Shown: one piece after another, positions 16,441 to 24,930 of the stretch
Layout: every line of letters starts with the position of its first letter
How positions within the stretch are numbered: position 1 is the first letter of the stretch
DNA from: Lachnospiraceae bacterium UBA4711
GTDB lineage: Bacteria > Bacillota > Clostridia > Lachnospirales > Lachnospiraceae
Reading direction: 5' to 3'
Assembly (NCBI GenBank): GCA_002404515.1
Contig: DHJV01000138.1
Location: forward strand, 1-39,632
DNA length: 39,632 nt
Notes under the pieces: model-generated
Told to the model about the DNA's origin: nothing
The model's database searches: none
The model's input: only the letters and a program-made list of their open reading frames with translations
Translations under genes and position numbers: made by a program

Positions 16441-18111
16441 TTATTCCTTCTTTAATACATATTTTTGCAATAACGCCATTACATCATCTGGCAAATGTTC
16501 TCCCCTTCGATATCTTACAAAAGCTTCCGCTATTGTCTCTGCTCCATCATATGTACTATCCGCATACGCTGATACACCTCTTATGAAGCTTTCCCTGACC
16601 TCTTCTTCCAATCGAAGAAACATTCCAAATGTATCGCAATCTTGAAATGTCAAGATATGCGCCATTTCATGTGCTATTAAATCTTCCACATCTTTAGATG
16701 CTAAAACGCCATTGTTATAGTTTCTCATGATGCGAGCCGTGAAATTTTCAAGACTTCCATTAAAATCATATCCAGCGTTCAAAACAAGTTTATATTTCAA
16801 ATAACCACCCACATTTTCAGGTACAAATTGAAATGGCACTTTTTCATTCTGCTTGCCAAGATCCATAACAGTAATCGTATTTATACGAACATTATAGTCT
16901 TCTTTTATCTTATCAAATCCATCACAAATTGCCTTCTTTGTATGACCAGACATCCCTTTGATCTGATCTGTTTCTGGCGGTAATTCTATATTTTTTATTT
17001 TATCATTTTTACTGGTTTTTACAAGTGAAGTTTTCGACTTATACATCGGATTGTTATCCAACAGCCACTTATACTTCTCGTATTCCTTATCGGTCATAGA
17101 ATTAAGCATCTTCTCGAAGTTCGTGCCATATTTCTTCTCCATCTCAGCCACATACTTCATATATGCGATATTCTCATCCGACCAGTATACTTTCTTCCAC
17201 TCAGCATAGTCTTCTGGAGTTTCGAAAGCGACTGTTTCCTTCGAGAAATTATCCATCTTCACAATACCACAATTGAGCGCCCATCTCGCTCTCTGATCCA
17301 GACAGCACCGGCAATTACAATCCTGTGATGGATCTCCAAACAACCCCGGAGCTTCTGCCTTATATCCTGCGATTTCAAACATCTCGTCGACTTCTCGTAT
17401 CTGACCGTCCAGCTCTCTGTGTTCGGATCTTGTTCTTCCGTCGAGAACGGCATTCCATTGTTTCACGACCTCTGCACCACGATTGATTGCTCTCTTCTGA
17501 GCATCCAATGCGGCACGATTTTGTATGCGGTGCCCTTCTGTCCGGGCAATCCGGATTGAGTTGTTGTATGCCTTCTGGAACGGCGTATGCTTCATATTTC
17601 GTGCAAGGTTCGATGCAATGTTGCTCCACGTCATGCCCTGCGCAATTCCTCTCGATACTTCCTGCCGCACAGCTTTCTTGATTGTCTTTACATCTTCGCC
17701 CATTCGGTCATACAGAGACGTAGAAAGCTGAGAGTCAAGCAACACTGCCCTTGTCACAGCTTCTTGGTCTATCGGCATCACAAGAGGGATTCCCTGCCCC
17801 TGCATATCATACATGGAACCGAGATATCCATCCTGATAACTCCGTGTCAGATAATCAGATACAGTTGCATATGAATCTGATTGCAGATTCGCAAGAGCAC
17901 CCTCCAACTGCGCCTTGATCGCCTCTTGGTATTGCTTCTGATATATGATTGACTGTATATTCTCAGACTCAAGATCTGCCCGCATCGATAGCTCCTGTAT
18001 CTTTGCTTCACAATCTCTTAGAGCCTGCTCATAAGTGCTTTTCAGCTGTGCAATAACCTCTTCTTCACTATTCAGCTGTGCTTGCAGAACTTCCTTCTCT
18101 CGCTTGTTCAC
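16441..18111 (-). CDS. MuF-like minor head protein with C-terminal zincin-type protease domain
   Basis: A 556-residue protein. Residues 1 to about 130 are coiled-coil rich. The centre (about 150-290) is the MuF (SPP1 gp7-like) domain with RIARTEGHRIQNRA, WNAVLDGRTRSEHRELDG and a FGDPSQDCNCRCCL Cys cluster. The C-terminal about 260 residues are extra and contain AHEMAH at 481-485, an HExxH zinc-protease motif, with Glu in AETIAEAF (525, 529) as possible third ligand. MuF proteins are packaged in the head and can be ejected with DNA; such tails are known as polymorphic toxin or effector carriers. The start is a GTG overlapping the portal gene by 44 bp, without a clear ribosome site. Confidence 0.8.
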   Translation of the reverse strand: MNKREKEVLQAQLNSEEEVIAQLKSTYEQALRDCEAKIQELSMRADLESENIQSIIYQKQYQEAIKAQLEGALANLQSDSYATVSDYLTRSYQDGYLGSMYDMQGQGIPLVMPIDQEAVTRAVLLDSQLSTSLYDRMGEDVKTIKKAVRQEVSRGIAQGMTWSNIASNLARNMKHTPFQKAYNNSIRIARTEGHRIQNRAALDAQKRAINRGAEVVKQWNAVLDGRTRSEHRELDGQIREVDEMFEIAGYKAEAPGLFGDPSQDCNCRCCLDQRARWALNCGIVKMDNFSKETVAFETPEDYAEWKKVYWSDENIAYMKYVAEMEKKYGTNFEKMLNSMTDKEYEKYKWLLDNNPMYKSKTSLVKTSKNDKIKNIELPPETDQIKGMSGHTKKAICDGFDKIKEDYNVRINTITVMDLGKQNEKVPFQFVPENVGGYLKYKLVLNAGYDFNGSLENFTARIMRNYNNGVLASKDVEDLIAHEMAHILTFQDCDTFGMFLRLEEEVRESFIRGVSAYADSTYDGAETIAEAFVRYRRGEHLPDDVMALLQKYVLKKE

Positions 18112-19567
18112 TCGTCACAACTCCATTCAACAACTGCTTGGCATCCGCTGTATCTTTCTCTTCATCCTTCGGCAGCTTGTCCTTGATCTCTTCATAGTCA
18201 ATATCCAGCTCATCACAGATAGCCTTGATAATCGTCTCATCATCTAAGGTATCTGCTAAAGACATGATCGTGTTGATTACAACCTGATGTGTCTGCGCTT
18301 CCGTGAGTTTGATCTGAGCATTCTCCTGTGCATTGCTCATGATCACATGCTCAAACTTGAAATACACATCGGAATCCTGATATCCCTTCTGCTCTGTCTT
18401 GTTGATATCTTCAATTACAATCCGTACAAGGTGCCGGAGCAGTTTCTTCAACCGGATCTCCAGCTTATTACACTGCAGTTCCAAAAGCGAATATGCCGCC
18501 TTGATTGCGATATTCGTCGTTGCTGACGTATCTTTCAATCCGGCTGTATTCAGTCCCATACCGAAGCGGTAAATATTCTTCTCATCAAGCTCCATCTTCT
18601 CTTTACGTGCCTGATACGGCACATCAACTGTCTTGATGTCGACATCGCCATTCTCGCCTGTTCCGATAATCTTCTTTGTCTTGAGATTCGTCTGCAACTC
18701 GTCCATGTTGTCGCCCTCGTATCCCTTGACCACATGCAAAGGCGTGTCGAAATCAATCAGGTTGTTCGACAAGCTCGATGCCATCAGATCATAATCATCG
18801 ATCAGCGGCTTGATCGGGCGCAGAGACGAGTGCTGCTTCTTGTTGTTATCCAACCGGAAGAACGGAATAAAACCGAGTGATTCATAATATGTATCATCTT
18901 CCTTCCCGCCGCTCTTCTTGTATAGAATGTGTGGTCTTGGATTGATTTTTACAGAATCATCAAGCATGAGTGCGCCATCGTCAATCATCACATAATATGT
19001 CGTGTCTTTCTCACTCCACACCTGCACACGTGTTATAACCTTGTGTCCTTTATCTATGCGGTCTGTATAGTAGTAAATCACATAGGCGCATCCATCGTCC
19101 GTGTCTTTCTCACGTACTTCGATAACGCCCATGGAATCAGCTGTTGCAAATGCATATCTGTCATTCGCATCCTTGTACGCATAGATGTACGAAAATCCCT
19201 TGACCTTACAGTCTGTGATACACTCCGCCAACTCATCCGTGAAGATATCATTGTTATTGAAATACTTATCCATATGCTTCTGGAGCTCCGGATCATCCGA
19301 TAATACAATGCGTTCTCCGTTTCGATTACCGGATAATATATACTGCACCGCCTGATCTACAAGTTCCGTAAAAAAGAGGTGCGGTATCTTCACGTTGCTT
19401 CGAGTCTTATCTTCAACCAGATTACCATCTGCATTGTAATAAAATAAGCGGTACTGCTTGATGTCATTATCGCCGTCATAATACCGCTCACCGACCTTTG
19501 CAAACCGCTTCTTCTCGCTCGTCTTATCGTCGTCTATGAACTTTTTAATCTCATCTACTGTCAGCAC
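18068..19567 (-). CDS. Portal protein (SPP1 gp6-like)
   Basis: A 499-residue protein forming the dodecameric channel for DNA packaging. Family marks are the start TVDEIKKFIDDDKTSEKKRF, RYYDGDNDIKQY, the KIPHLFFTELVDQAVQYILSG segment, and the later FGMGLNTAGLKDTSATTNIAIKAAYSLLE. The acidic C-terminus is typical. The start codon is GTG, 18 bp after the terminase stop, with AAAGGG upstream. Portal of this type with MuF suggests headful (pac) packaging. Confidence 0.85.
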   Translation of the reverse strand: MLTVDEIKKFIDDDKTSEKKRFAKVGERYYDGDNDIKQYRLFYYNADGNLVEDKTRSNVKIPHLFFTELVDQAVQYILSGNRNGERIVLSDDPELQKHMDKYFNNNDIFTDELAECITDCKVKGFSYIYAYKDANDRYAFATADSMGVIEVREKDTDDGCAYVIYYYTDRIDKGHKVITRVQVWSEKDTTYYVMIDDGALMLDDSVKINPRPHILYKKSGGKEDDTYYESLGFIPFFRLDNNKKQHSSLRPIKPLIDDYDLMASSLSNNLIDFDTPLHVVKGYEGDNMDELQTNLKTKKIIGTGENGDVDIKTVDVPYQARKEKMELDEKNIYRFGMGLNTAGLKDTSATTNIAIKAAYSLLELQCNKLEIRLKKLLRHLVRIVIEDINKTEQKGYQDSDVYFKFEHVIMSNAQENAQIKLTEAQTHQVVINTIMSLADTLDDETIIKAICDELDIDYEEIKDKLPKDEEKDTADAKQLLNGVVTSEQAREGSSASTAE

Positions 19568-19585
19568 AGTCTTCGCCCTTTCTAA

Positions 19586-20845
19586 CTACAAAATCCATGA
19601 TTGACGCTTACGCCATCCTTCGATTCCATATCGAAGTGCCGCCATCGCATCATCCATGATTGGAACCGGCTCGTCAGTATACTCACCTGTTCGTTCGTCC
19701 TTTTTCCATTTCCACTGCTGTAGCTCCTTAATTGTATTTACACAATGAGGAGCAACATATATTCTTCTTCGTATAACGTGGTTCTTATCGACCACACCTT
19801 TAAGCCAGTCTATCTGAGCCTTGACAGATCCGGCGGAACCACCTTTGTCAACGCCCTTGGCACGATAGCCAGCGCCCTTCCATGTTTTGATTCTGTCCGG
19901 CTCTGCGGAATCGCACCACATAGGTTTGTTCGTCGGTATAGCATGCTGAATCGCCAGCGGAATTATCTCCGCCGTTTCTTTCTCATGCACATATATCTCA
20001 TCGAGGATGTATATATCATCATCCTTGATACCCAGAAGCAAGATAGCGTTCGCATGATTGAAACCGAAGTCCTGACCGATTGCGATATCATCATAATCAT
20101 TCAGATTCTGCGATATGTCTGCGACTTCCCAGTTATGAAGAATCAAACCGCCTATCTCGCCCCACTCTCCAAGGCCATATATCTTATAACCTTCCGGATC
20201 TACTTCTTTTCTACGCATCATACGCCGATGATACGCCGCATCAATAAAGCGGTTACCAAGATAGGTGCTATGGTGCGTCAGCACATCCGGATCATATCTA
20301 TCAAAATAGACCTTCTTTATCCAATGATTCTTATTCACCGGGTTGAAGGTCATCCGAAGCTGGTAGAACTGTCCGGGCGGCAATTCTCCACGCAATCTAT
20401 CATCTATAATTTCCACATCTGCCTGTGTCAGCTCTGTTGCTTCCTCGCACCACACATCTGTGAGCTTTCCCTTCTGGAATGTGATTGACTTAAGCTTCTC
20501 TCGTTGCTTATCATCATTCATTCCACGGAATATAATCCTGTTGCCATTCGCCCGGCATTCAAGCGAGAGTGGCGATGTGGTCATCTTCCAATATCGCTCC
20601 GCCTTGTCTCCAAACATCCGATACACAGCACCTGTAAGCTCTGCATAGGTGCTGTCTCTGTTCGTGATATCTGACTTACGGACACATACAAGGTTCCTGC
20701 CCTTGTCCTTCATCAGCCGCAGGATATAGTTCTGTGCCGTGTCAACGCTCTTTCCAGAACCGGCAGAGCCTTTCATCACAATGTATCGCTTCGTGCTTCG
20801 GTCTACCTCCCGGAAACACGGATTTGCTTTCACGCTCAGATTCAA
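19586..20845 (-). CDS. terL: Terminase large subunit
   Basis: A 419-residue ATPase-nuclease that pumps and cuts phage DNA. Walker A GSAGSGKS is at 26-33. The Walker-B/Glu motif is LTDVWCEEATEL. The C-terminal RNase-H-like nuclease shows AIGQDFGFNHANA, MWCDSAEPDRI and a final IMDDAMAALRYG with its conserved Asp pair. The start is TTG and overlaps the TerS stop by 4 bp. Similar to the Terminase_3 (SPP1 gp2) class. Confidence 0.93.
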   Translation of the reverse strand: MNLSVKANPCFREVDRSTKRYIVMKGSAGSGKSVDTAQNYILRLMKDKGRNLVCVRKSDITNRDSTYAELTGAVYRMFGDKAERYWKMTTSPLSLECRANGNRIIFRGMNDDKQREKLKSITFQKGKLTDVWCEEATELTQADVEIIDDRLRGELPPGQFYQLRMTFNPVNKNHWIKKVYFDRYDPDVLTHHSTYLGNRFIDAAYHRRMMRRKEVDPEGYKIYGLGEWGEIGGLILHNWEVADISQNLNDYDDIAIGQDFGFNHANAILLLGIKDDDIYILDEIYVHEKETAEIIPLAIQHAIPTNKPMWCDSAEPDRIKTWKGAGYRAKGVDKGGSAGSVKAQIDWLKGVVDKNHVIRRRIYVAPHCVNTIKELQQWKWKKDERTGEYTDEPVPIMDDAMAALRYGIEGWRKRQSWIL

Positions 20846-21306
20846 TCGGCATCACCGCCGGTATCTTCATCATCGCCATAATCGATATTCACATTCAATT
20901 CCATATCGACCTTCTCTTCCACCTTCTCGGTGTACAATCCATATCGCTTGCCAAGAAGCTCCGCCGCTTTCAGCTTATCCTTCTCCGATGGCTCTTTCTC
21001 CATCTTCCGAGCTTTTGTGCTTCCGTCTCCCAAGCCTTCAATCACAATCTCCGTCGATTTGCTCTGTCCACGAAGTACGGATGTGAGATACTTAAGCACC
21101 TCATCCTGATTGGCGATCAACGCCGCTTCTTTCTCTGCCATCCGTTTTTCTATATATTCTTTGATTACAGGTTTTGACAAGTTTTCAGTTCCGATTCTAT
21201 TTGCCGTTTTCTTCGAATAACCTGCTCTGATAGCTGCTTGTGTGGCATTCAGATCAATCAGGTATTCATCACAGAATCTCTGCTGTTTGGCTGTAAGCTT
21301 AGCCAT
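20842..21306 (-). CDS. terS: Terminase small subunit
   Basis: A DNA-recognition subunit of about 154 residues that selects the packaging site. The N-terminal MAKLTAKQQRFCDEYLIDLNATQAAIRAGYS is the classical Terminase_2 helix-turn-helix. A central coiled region (KEAALIANQDEVLKYLTSVLRG) and an acidic tail follow. I place the start at the ATG at 21306; an in-frame ATG four codons upstream (21318) is possible and lies nearer the weak AAAGGA site. It is the first gene of the late operon. Confidence 0.88.
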   Translation of the reverse strand: MAKLTAKQQRFCDEYLIDLNATQAAIRAGYSKKTANRIGTENLSKPVIKEYIEKRMAEKEAALIANQDEVLKYLTSVLRGQSKSTEIVIEGLGDGSTKARKMEKEPSEKDKLKAAELLGKRYGLYTEKVEEKVDMELNVNIDYGDDEDTGGDAD

Positions 21307-21398
21307 CACAATCACCATCCTTTACAATATCCATCCAAACAGAAAGCCTACCGCACAGGAGGATATGATCAGCTAAAGAGTACGGCAGGCATAAAGCA

Positions 21399-21429
21399 AA
21401 AGGCACCATGCAAAATGCACGATGCCTTT
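21399..21429 (-). terminator. Long hairpin between middle and late regions, terminator-like
   Basis: Arms 21399-21412 and 21416-21429 pair over 14 bp on the minus-strand RNA (two G-U pairs) around a 3-nt loop, followed by UUUUGCUUU. It lies 80 bp downstream of a sigma-70-like promoter (21479-21507) and about 90 bp upstream of TerS. It may end middle transcription, or act as a leader terminator controlling the late operon. Confidence 0.6.
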
Positions 21430-21440
21430 CAACTTCCATT

Positions 21441-21463
21441 TATGATACATTAACTATATCATA
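21441..21463. repeat. 7-bp inverted repeat in the late leader
   Basis: TATGATA (21441-21447) and TATCATA (21457-21463) are perfect inverted arms with a 9-bp spacer, just downstream of the predicted start site of the late promoter. Possible operator or RNA hairpin. The rest of 21307-21530 holds no ORF that I can support. Confidence 0.35.
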
Positions 21464-21478
21464 GAATTTACGTCACAT

Positions 21479-21507
21479 GTTATACAAAAAAATCAAACTT
21501 TTTACAA
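21479..21507 (-). promoter_or_regulatory. Candidate late-operon promoter
   Basis: On the minus strand TTGTAA (21507-21502), a 17-bp spacer and TATAAC (21484-21479). It points to TerS and the late genes. It lies right behind the stop of the last middle gene. If late transcription needs the phage's own sigma-like factors, this sigma-70 match may be only part of the control. Confidence 0.45.
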
Positions 21508-21530
21508 ATTTGTCACAACCTTTGCACTGA

Positions 21531-21782
21531 TTATGAGAATTTATATCCACCCATTCTGATTTTGAATATCACATCATCGAGTTTTTCTTTGTCAACCACT
21601 GACTCTAACTGCTCAGATACATCTTTAATGACCTGATCTACATCATATGCAATCATTTGACTGTCAACCACTGTATTGACACGTTCTGTGTTACACAAAG
21701 GCTTTCCAAATACAGATTCATATAATCTGTTTTCATTCTCCAATCGAATTTTCAGAATGCCTGCATCAATCAGCTTTCCCAT
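21531..21782 (-). CDS. Small middle-region protein
   Basis: 83 residues. ATG at 21782 chosen (AGGTGG 8 nt upstream) over the longer GTG. Contains QMIAYDVDQVIKDVSEQLESV, resembling the PTAYDVDKV element shared by many Lachnospiraceae phage proteins, here also seen in its neighbour (QPTAYDTDKAADQL). The two genes overlap and may be distant paralogues at this element. Function unknown. Confidence 0.6.
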   Translation of the reverse strand: MGKLIDAGILKIRLENENRLYESVFGKPLCNTERVNTVVDSQMIAYDVDQVIKDVSEQLESVVDKEKLDDVIFKIRMGGYKFS

Positions 21783-22023
21783 AGGTTTTACCACCTGCCT
21801 TTACAATTTCGATTGCATCATCCAAATTAACGACATCTTCTCCGCCCATTCCAGTATTTCCAAATCGTTCGTATGAGACTTTCTTTAGTTGATCTGCTGC
21901 TTTGTCGGTGTCATAGGCGGTCGGCTGACTTTCAATAATATCTTTAAATATTGGTACATTTTCTGCTAAAGGTATCTGTTCCAATAAATCCTTAACTAAT
22001 GCATCTTCATCAATCAGTCTCAT
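21766..22023 (-). CDS. Small middle-region protein (MRLIDEDAL type)
   Basis: 85 residues from the ATG at 22023 (GGAG 8 nt upstream). The opening MRLIDEDALVKDL and the element IESQPTAYDTDKAADQLKKV are a recurring pattern in phage proteins of gut Clostridia. It overlaps both neighbours, indicating tight coupling. No biochemical role is known to me. Confidence 0.65.
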   Translation of the reverse strand: MRLIDEDALVKDLLEQIPLAENVPIFKDIIESQPTAYDTDKAADQLKKVSYERFGNTGMGGEDVVNLDDAIEIVKAGGKTYGKAD

Positions 22024-22372
22024 GTTCATCACTCCAATCTAATTTTTGTCCGCAAAAAGGACAATACTTATATGGCAAACCCCAGTCAATAGACAAATCT
22101 TCATTGCAATAAGGACACCGATCCACATATCTGTCACAAAACACACAATCTTTATCTCTGCAATCAATAACACCACACAGTTTTAATTTAGATTTCTTCG
22201 GCTTCTGTTTATTCCTCGCTTCCCGGCATTCTTCCACAGTTCCGATCTCCCGGTACTGTTGCACTTCTTCAAGTGCCTGTATCGCCAGCTTTGCCGCTTG
22301 TTTTGATACGTTACTTCCAAATGGCAAATCAATACTTTGTTGAAATTCCTTGATCGCTTCACTCTCCGTCAT
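22010..22372 (-). CDS. Zinc-ribbon protein of unknown function
   Basis: 120 residues. The N-terminal helical half (AAKLAIQALEEVQQYREIGTVEECREA) is common at the start of many small phage proteins. The C-terminal half has six or more Cys, including RCPYCNEDL and YCPFCGQKLDW, a clear zinc ribbon (C-x2-C, C-x2-C). Likely a nucleic-acid or protein binder. Confidence 0.65.
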   Translation of the reverse strand: MTESEAIKEFQQSIDLPFGSNVSKQAAKLAIQALEEVQQYREIGTVEECREARNKQKPKKSKLKLCGVIDCRDKDCVFCDRYVDRCPYCNEDLSIDWGLPYKYCPFCGQKLDWSDEHETD

Positions 22373-22373
22373 A

Positions 22374-22538
22374 TTATCCCTCGCTTTTCTCTATTTCTGC
22401 ATTGTCTACCGCAAGTGCCAAAAATTCCTCAAATTCATCCGTTGTAATATCCCAACTATCACACCAATCGTACAATGAAAATCTCTGACATTCTTTTTTG
22501 ATTGCGTATGCTATTGTTTCCGCTGTTGATTTCTTCAT
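22374..22538 (-). CDS. Small acidic protein
   Basis: 54 residues from the ATG at 22538 (GAGGGA upstream): a helical, acidic protein with TTDEFEEFLALAVDNAEIEKSEG. It is 1 bp from the gene on each side, consistent with an operon. I do not recognise the family. Confidence 0.55.
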   Translation of the reverse strand: MKKSTAETIAYAIKKECQRFSLYDWCDSWDITTDEFEEFLALAVDNAEIEKSEG

Positions 22539-22539
22539 G

Positions 22540-23250
22540 TTATCCCTCGCTTTCCGGCTTATCGCACCGTTCAAACTCAATTACCCATACATAAGGGTTT
22601 GCATCCCATCCGTAGAAATCAAGGTCGGATTTCTTGATGGTACTGTTCCAAATTTCAGCAAAATCTTCTCTTGCAGTATGTATATGAGTATATTCATTGT
22701 CATAGGAATGTATAAATCCTCTGTTATCTATTGATCCTTCTGTACTTGCTCCTTCCTCTGTAATATCCTGTAACTGCTCTACTCTTACATCTGTAACCTT
22801 TAACCAAATCCTTGCTGCCCTTTTTGGCATATGAATGGATGGATGCCACTTTGCATCTCCGCTTATTTCATCTGTTGCCCGATACATGTAGCAACCACAA
22901 GTTTTATCCAAAACGCTTTTCTTTGGTTCTTTAGGACAATTTTCTCTTTCGTCTCCCTCACAGTTCCAACATTCAAAACGTTCCCAGGTTTCCCGAACAT
23001 AAAGGATATCTCCCGGTCGGTATGGTTTTTTATATGTCTCCAGCACTAGCTCGCTATCCGTCATATCACAGTACGGCTCGAACATATCTGACTTGTCTTT
23101 GAGAAATTCGCCCGGTGTACATTCTCTGACTCCATTTGGATGTACTCCCATAATTTGAGACGATTTTATAATTCTTCTCGTACAAGACTTTCTTCCCTCA
23201 AGAATCGCCTTTACCATATCCGTGTTAAATAATATTGGTTTCATACTCAT
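22540..23250 (-). CDS. ASCH-domain phage protein
   Basis: 236 residues. The opening KPILFNTDMVKAILEGRKSCTRRIIK and the later RPGDILYVRETW and RIWLKVTDVRVEQLQDITEEG are the standard signature of phage ASCH/PUA-like proteins. A Cys-rich insert (CWNCEGDERENCPKE...CGC) lies between. ASCH proteins probably bind RNA or modified nucleotides; the role in phages is not settled. ATG at 23250 overlaps the YopX stop by 4 bp. Confidence 0.8.
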   Translation of the reverse strand: MSMKPILFNTDMVKAILEGRKSCTRRIIKSSQIMGVHPNGVRECTPGEFLKDKSDMFEPYCDMTDSELVLETYKKPYRPGDILYVRETWERFECWNCEGDERENCPKEPKKSVLDKTCGCYMYRATDEISGDAKWHPSIHMPKRAARIWLKVTDVRVEQLQDITEEGASTEGSIDNRGFIHSYDNEYTHIHTAREDFAEIWNSTIKKSDLDFYGWDANPYVWVIEFERCDKPESEG

Positions 23251-23699
23251 TTAATTACTCCCTCCCCTAATAGCTCTGGATTGTCAAATATATTGCCGAT
23301 AACCTCAATTTCAAAACTTTTTATGCTCCATAAATTCCATTTAGCACCAATAGGCAATTTATCTGATTTAACGCAAACCCAAGAGAACTGGTAATAATTG
23401 TCCTGCCAAAAGGCTTTGTAAAGATTTCCATTCTCGTCTTTTGCAATATCATTCTCCCATATCAGATTGCCGTTTTTATCTTTTAATCCGGTGCATTGGC
23501 AAAGAGTTTTTATGTCAATTTCTTCCCATCCGTCTGTTTCTCCGTGGCTGTAAAACATTGATGTTTGTTCAAAAAACAAATGTATCGGCTCTTCATATTC
23601 ATTAAATCCCAAGATATAATAACCAGTTATCCACCATTGTTCTTTTGGAAGTTTTCGCCAGTTTTTTTGTTTTGCTTTAAATAAATATCTATCTTCCAT
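23247..23699 (-). CDS. YopX-family protein
   Basis: 150 residues. RYLFKAKQKNW...WITGYYI at the start and LCQCTGLKDKNGNLIWENDIAK in the middle are diagnostic of YopX proteins, found widely in Firmicute phages. The ending IEVIGNIFDNPELL also fits. Function unknown. Confidence 0.85.
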   Translation of the reverse strand: MEDRYLFKAKQKNWRKLPKEQWWITGYYILGFNEYEEPIHLFFEQTSMFYSHGETDGWEEIDIKTLCQCTGLKDKNGNLIWENDIAKDENGNLYKAFWQDNYYQFSWVCVKSDKLPIGAKWNLWSIKSFEIEVIGNIFDNPELLGEGVIK

Positions 23700-23717
23700 A
23701 TTCTCTCCTTTCAGTAT

Positions 23718-23891
23718 TTATTTGATTATGGATATATTTTTCTTTATTCTTTCCTTTTCTCTCTTCTCTTTCGCTTCTGGAAAAATAAAATCCATAGCGT
23801 CATTCCAACCGTTTGTGTAATTATGTTCGATGATATAATCTTCATAATTTCTCATTTTGGGTGTGCTTTTATATAATGGTGTCCTAATCAT
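23718..23891 (-). CDS. Small basic protein, unknown function
   Basis: 57 residues from the ATG at 23891 (GGAGA upstream). The N-terminus is polar; the C-terminus is very Lys-rich (EAKEKREKERIKKNISIIK). No family recognised. Confidence 0.55.
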   Translation of the reverse strand: MIRTPLYKSTPKMRNYEDYIIEHNYTNGWNDAMDFIFPEAKEKREKERIKKNISIIK

Positions 23892-23899
23892 ATCTTCTC

Positions 23900-24184
23900 C
23901 TATTCCGCTTCTGATTGAAGCCACTCTAAAATGTCTCTATGGCTGTCATCTAATTTAGCAACATTTTCTCCAATATAAATATCAATAATTGGGCATCCAC
24001 TTTCAACATACGGAGATATATTATGTAGAAGTTCCGCCAATTCATCATCCGACATATTTCTGATCCTGTCGGCATTTGTTATTGGTTCGTACTTATCCAT
24101 ATGCATATTGGCACAATCACAACATGGCTTTTCGCTTCCCTTTAAATGTTCATACTTACATCCACTGCATCCATTGTCTCTCAT
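23900..24184 (-). CDS. Small Cys-rich phage protein
   Basis: 94 residues from the ATG at 24184; the upstream in-frame ATG at 24193 lies directly on the GGAGGAG site, so it is less likely. Cys motif CSGCKYEHLKGSEKPCCDCANM suggests zinc binding. It is followed by ITNADRIRNMSDDELAELLHN, a helix seen in many gut phage proteins. Function unknown. Confidence 0.65.
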   Translation of the reverse strand: MRDNGCSGCKYEHLKGSEKPCCDCANMHMDKYEPITNADRIRNMSDDELAELLHNISPYVESGCPIIDIYIGENVAKLDDSHRDILEWLQSEAE

Positions 24185-24189
24185 TTTTA

Positions 24190-24378
24190 TCATCTCCTCC
24201 TTTTCGCCCGCTCCACAGCATCCTGCTTCATATCTAGGTAATTGCTCAGAGCGTCCTTCTGTTTTCTGATACATTCATTCTTCTTCCGTTGCTCCGTGGC
24301 GAATGCTTTATAGCTTTCACACTCGCCATGGCAACCTACCTTTCTGTCCGTACATCCTTTACATGGATATTCACTCAC
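24190..24378 (-). CDS. Small Cys-rich phage protein
   Basis: 62 residues with GTG start. N-terminal PCKGCTDRKVGCHGECESYKAF holds four Cys in a compact zinc-binding pattern. The rest is a charged helix (QRKKNECIRKQKD...ERAKRRR). It overlaps the DUF1492-like gene by 4 bp. This type of protein often sits next to DUF1492/ArpU regulators in Firmicute phages. Confidence 0.65.
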   Translation of the reverse strand: MSEYPCKGCTDRKVGCHGECESYKAFATEQRKKNECIRKQKDALSNYLDMKQDAVERAKRRR

Positions 24379-24851
24379 AGTTTCAACCCCTTCCGAAAAC
24401 GATACTTCCCACTGTTCTCTGGAAGAGCTTCCAATGTGTCAAGCACACCCTGAACGTGAGCAAGCGCTCTTCCATGTACTGTCGACGCCCACGAATATGA
24501 TTTCTTGTTATCCGCCGCAACATCATCAAGATCTTTGCCCTGAATGTACAGCTTATGCAAGACATTGTATTCTGCCACTGGTATCTGCTGAATCACATCG
24601 CTGATCTCAGTCTTTACATCTCGAAGTCTACCTACATATTTTTCAATATCTCTTGCAGCATCGATGGCCATTACAACCGAATCTTCCATCTTCTGATTAG
24701 AGCCAGACGACTTCACACGTTCTCCATCCGTCTGCCCAGACAATGAACTTGCCAGCGTAAGCCACTGCTCCCGCTCAATCATTTTGTTTGTAATTACAGC
24801 ATCAATCTTCTGTACCTGCTGCAGATAGTTCTTTACTTTCATTTTCTTCAA
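24375..24851 (-). CDS. DUF1492-like sigma-region-4 late regulator
   Basis: About 158 residues (TTG at 24851, 9 nt after GGAG; a Met nine bases later is an alternative). The N-terminal coiled region (YLQQVQKIDAVITNKMIEREQW, GERVKSSG) and the C-terminal helix-turn-helix EYNVLHKLYIQGKDLDDVAAD...SWASTVHGRAL match DUF1492/ArpU-like proteins. These are thought to activate late transcription. The gene sits just after a strong terminator and ahead of the small middle genes and TerS. Confidence 0.75.
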   Translation of the reverse strand: MKKMKVKNYLQQVQKIDAVITNKMIEREQWLTLASSLSGQTDGERVKSSGSNQKMEDSVVMAIDAARDIEKYVGRLRDVKTEISDVIQQIPVAEYNVLHKLYIQGKDLDDVAADNKKSYSWASTVHGRALAHVQGVLDTLEALPENSGKYRFRKGLKL

Positions 24852-24884
24852 TAACTTCACTCTCCTTTATTTTTGCACAAAAAA

Positions 24885-24915
24885 ATACCAACCATCGAAT
24901 AATGATGGTTGGTAT
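24885..24915 (-). terminator. Strong intrinsic terminator between early and middle genes
   Basis: A perfect 12-bp stem (24885-24896 with 24904-24915) and 7-nt loop, followed on the minus strand by six to seven T. It ends early transcription just after the zinc protein gene at 24931. The DUF1492-like gene begins only about 35 bp further on, and no sigma-70 promoter fits between. Confidence 0.88.
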
Positions 24916-24930
24916 CAAATACATACACTT

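Noticed and set aside
19745..20488. 247-codon plus-strand ORF
   Set aside because: Opposite the terminase gene, whose motifs are unambiguous.
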